From: Candidatus Competibacteraceae bacterium
GTDB taxonomy: Bacteria > Pseudomonadota > Gammaproteobacteria > Competibacterales > Competibacteraceae
DNA: 64,000 nucleotides
Direction: 5' to 3'
NCBI GenBank assembly: GCA_016713505.1
Contig: JADJPA010000001.1
Coordinates: forward strand, 1,612,001-1,676,000
Below, in pieces: positions 63,511 through 64,000 of the stretch. The notes beneath the pieces are model-generated. The model was not told where the DNA came from. It ran no database searches and worked only from the letters and a program-made list of their open reading frames with translations. The stretch's first letter is position 1; each line of letters starts with the position of its first letter. The translations under genes and the position numbers were made by a program.

Positions 63511-64000
63511 TCAATCTTGCTGTTGACGGCGACGGCGACCATCTCCGGCATCATCGTCACGGTTGCGCTTGCGACCTTGACCTGCATCGTCACTGTCACG
63601 ATTGCGCCCGCGGCCACCACCGGCGGCGTCATCGTTCCGACCTCGGTTGCGCCCCCAATCGTCATTGCCTCGCCCGCGGCCACCACCGGCGGCGTCATCG
63701 TTCCGACCTCGGTTGCGCCCCCAATCGTCATTGCCTCGCCCGCGGCCACCACCGGCGGCGTCATCGTTCCGACCTCGGTTGCGCCCCCAATCGTCATTGC
63801 CTCGATCACGACGGCCGCTCTGACCGTCATTGCCCTCACCGCCGCCGCGCCCGCGATTACCCATCCGGCTCTGCCAGTCATCGCCATCGCCACCGGAACT
63901 ACCGCTGTCAAAACCGCCACTTTGCTTGCGACCACCTGTCCGGCTCTGCCAGTCATCACCGCTGCCACTGTTGCGGTGGCCTTGTCTGCTTTGCCCATCG
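63511..64000 (-). CDS. RG/D-rich repeat protein, C-terminal part
   Basis: The frame is open to the window edge, so the start is beyond 64000. About 163 residues are visible, rich in Gly, Arg, Asp and Asn. They include DDWQSR units, three identical 22-residue repeats containing GNDDWGRNRGRNDDAAGGG, and a basic end (NRDDDAGDGRRRRQQQD). RG-rich tails of this type are typical of DEAD-box RNA helicases and RNA-binding proteins, but the domain that would tell is outside the window. Disorder and RNA contact are inferred. A terminator follows at once. Confidence 0.65.
   Translation of the reverse strand, partial: DGQSRQGHRNSGSGDDWQSRTGGRKQSGGFDSGSSGGDGDDWQSRMGNRGRGGGEGNDGQSGRRDRGNDDWGRNRGRNDDAAGGGRGRGNDDWGRNRGRNDDAAGGGRGRGNDDWGRNRGRNDDAAGGGRGRNRDSDDAGQGRKRNRDDDAGDGRRRRQQQD
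63606..63803 (-). repeat. Three perfect 66-bp tandem repeats
   Basis: Copies start at 63606, 63672 and 63738, and are identical as read. Each encodes 22 residues of the RG/D-rich protein. The exactness suggests recent copy-number change. Confidence 0.9.

Noticed and set aside
63602..63823. Plus-strand repeat frame antisense to the RG-rich gene, reading Arg/Pro-rich repeats
   Set aside because: It is the reverse complement of a gene with a proper stop and terminator, so it is a shadow frame.

Overview
This window is chromosomal DNA from a GC-rich gammaproteobacterium. Its gene content (glycogen branching enzyme, a phasin-like protein, class I and class II fructose-bisphosphate aldolases, anaerobic ubiquinone synthesis by UbiT/U/V, potassium uptake, chemotaxis and Hanks-type kinases) would suit a glycogen- and PHA-storing bacterium of the Competibacter/Contendobacter type. 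That placement is an inference from gene content only; no rRNA is present. I see no tRNA, rRNA, CRISPR array or intact insertion sequence.

Layout. 1-9 kb: the 3' part of rho, ubiT, then on the minus strand a carbonic anhydrase followed by purH-purD-ubiU-ubiV, with ycgL and an aminotransferase divergent from them. 9-16.7 kb: a secreted PASTA-repeat protein, then recC, a DUF721 protein and mobA on the minus strand. 16.9-22 kb: a protein acetyltransferase of the Pat type divergent from an AMP-forming acetate-CoA ligase and a lone acyl carrier protein. 22-27.5 kb: a probable unannotated small RNA gene, pdxH, a stub of a TROVE/Ro60 gene, a radical SAM protein, a small zinc-ribbon protein and kup. 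27.6-32.2 kb: a remnant of an outer-membrane transporter, two chemoreceptors sharing an almost identical signalling domain, and an IS630 remnant. 32.2-40.3 kb: lysS, prfB with its programmed frameshift, mgtC, fbaB, fbaA, mtnA and an OmpA-type lipoprotein-free peptidoglycan-binding protein. 40.4-45 kb: two small secreted or unknown proteins, a Tn3 transposase remnant, then mtaD-ubiG-mupP. 45-51.2 kb: a phosphosignalling cluster (PP2C phosphatase, two FHA proteins, two duplicated Ser/Thr kinases). 51.4-56.4 kb: a phasin/helix-hairpin-helix protein, cysE with two Fe-S assembly genes, and glgB. 56.6-64 kb: a tiny membrane protein, a 1914-residue DUF2339 membrane protein, pspA and the end of an RG-rich repeat protein.

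How the parts connect. The UbiT/U/V set supports oxygen-independent ubiquinone synthesis, and ubiG serves both routes. Aldolases, GlgB and the phasin-like protein fit carbon storage cycling. The Pat homologue and the neighbouring ligase, which carries the usual C-terminal PKTRSGK lysine target, suggest a self-contained acetyl-CoA control module. The 45-51 kb cluster looks like one transcription unit for reversible threonine/serine phosphorylation read by FHA domains.

The most unusual observations are the structured RNA candidate at 22.07-22.34 kb, the two paralogous pairs (kinases and chemoreceptors) whose conserved domains are nearly identical at DNA level while flanks have diverged, the amber codon in a ClpX-type zinc-finger gene, an IscU homologue lacking its first ligand cysteine, and a phasin-like protein carrying a helix-hairpin-helix tail.
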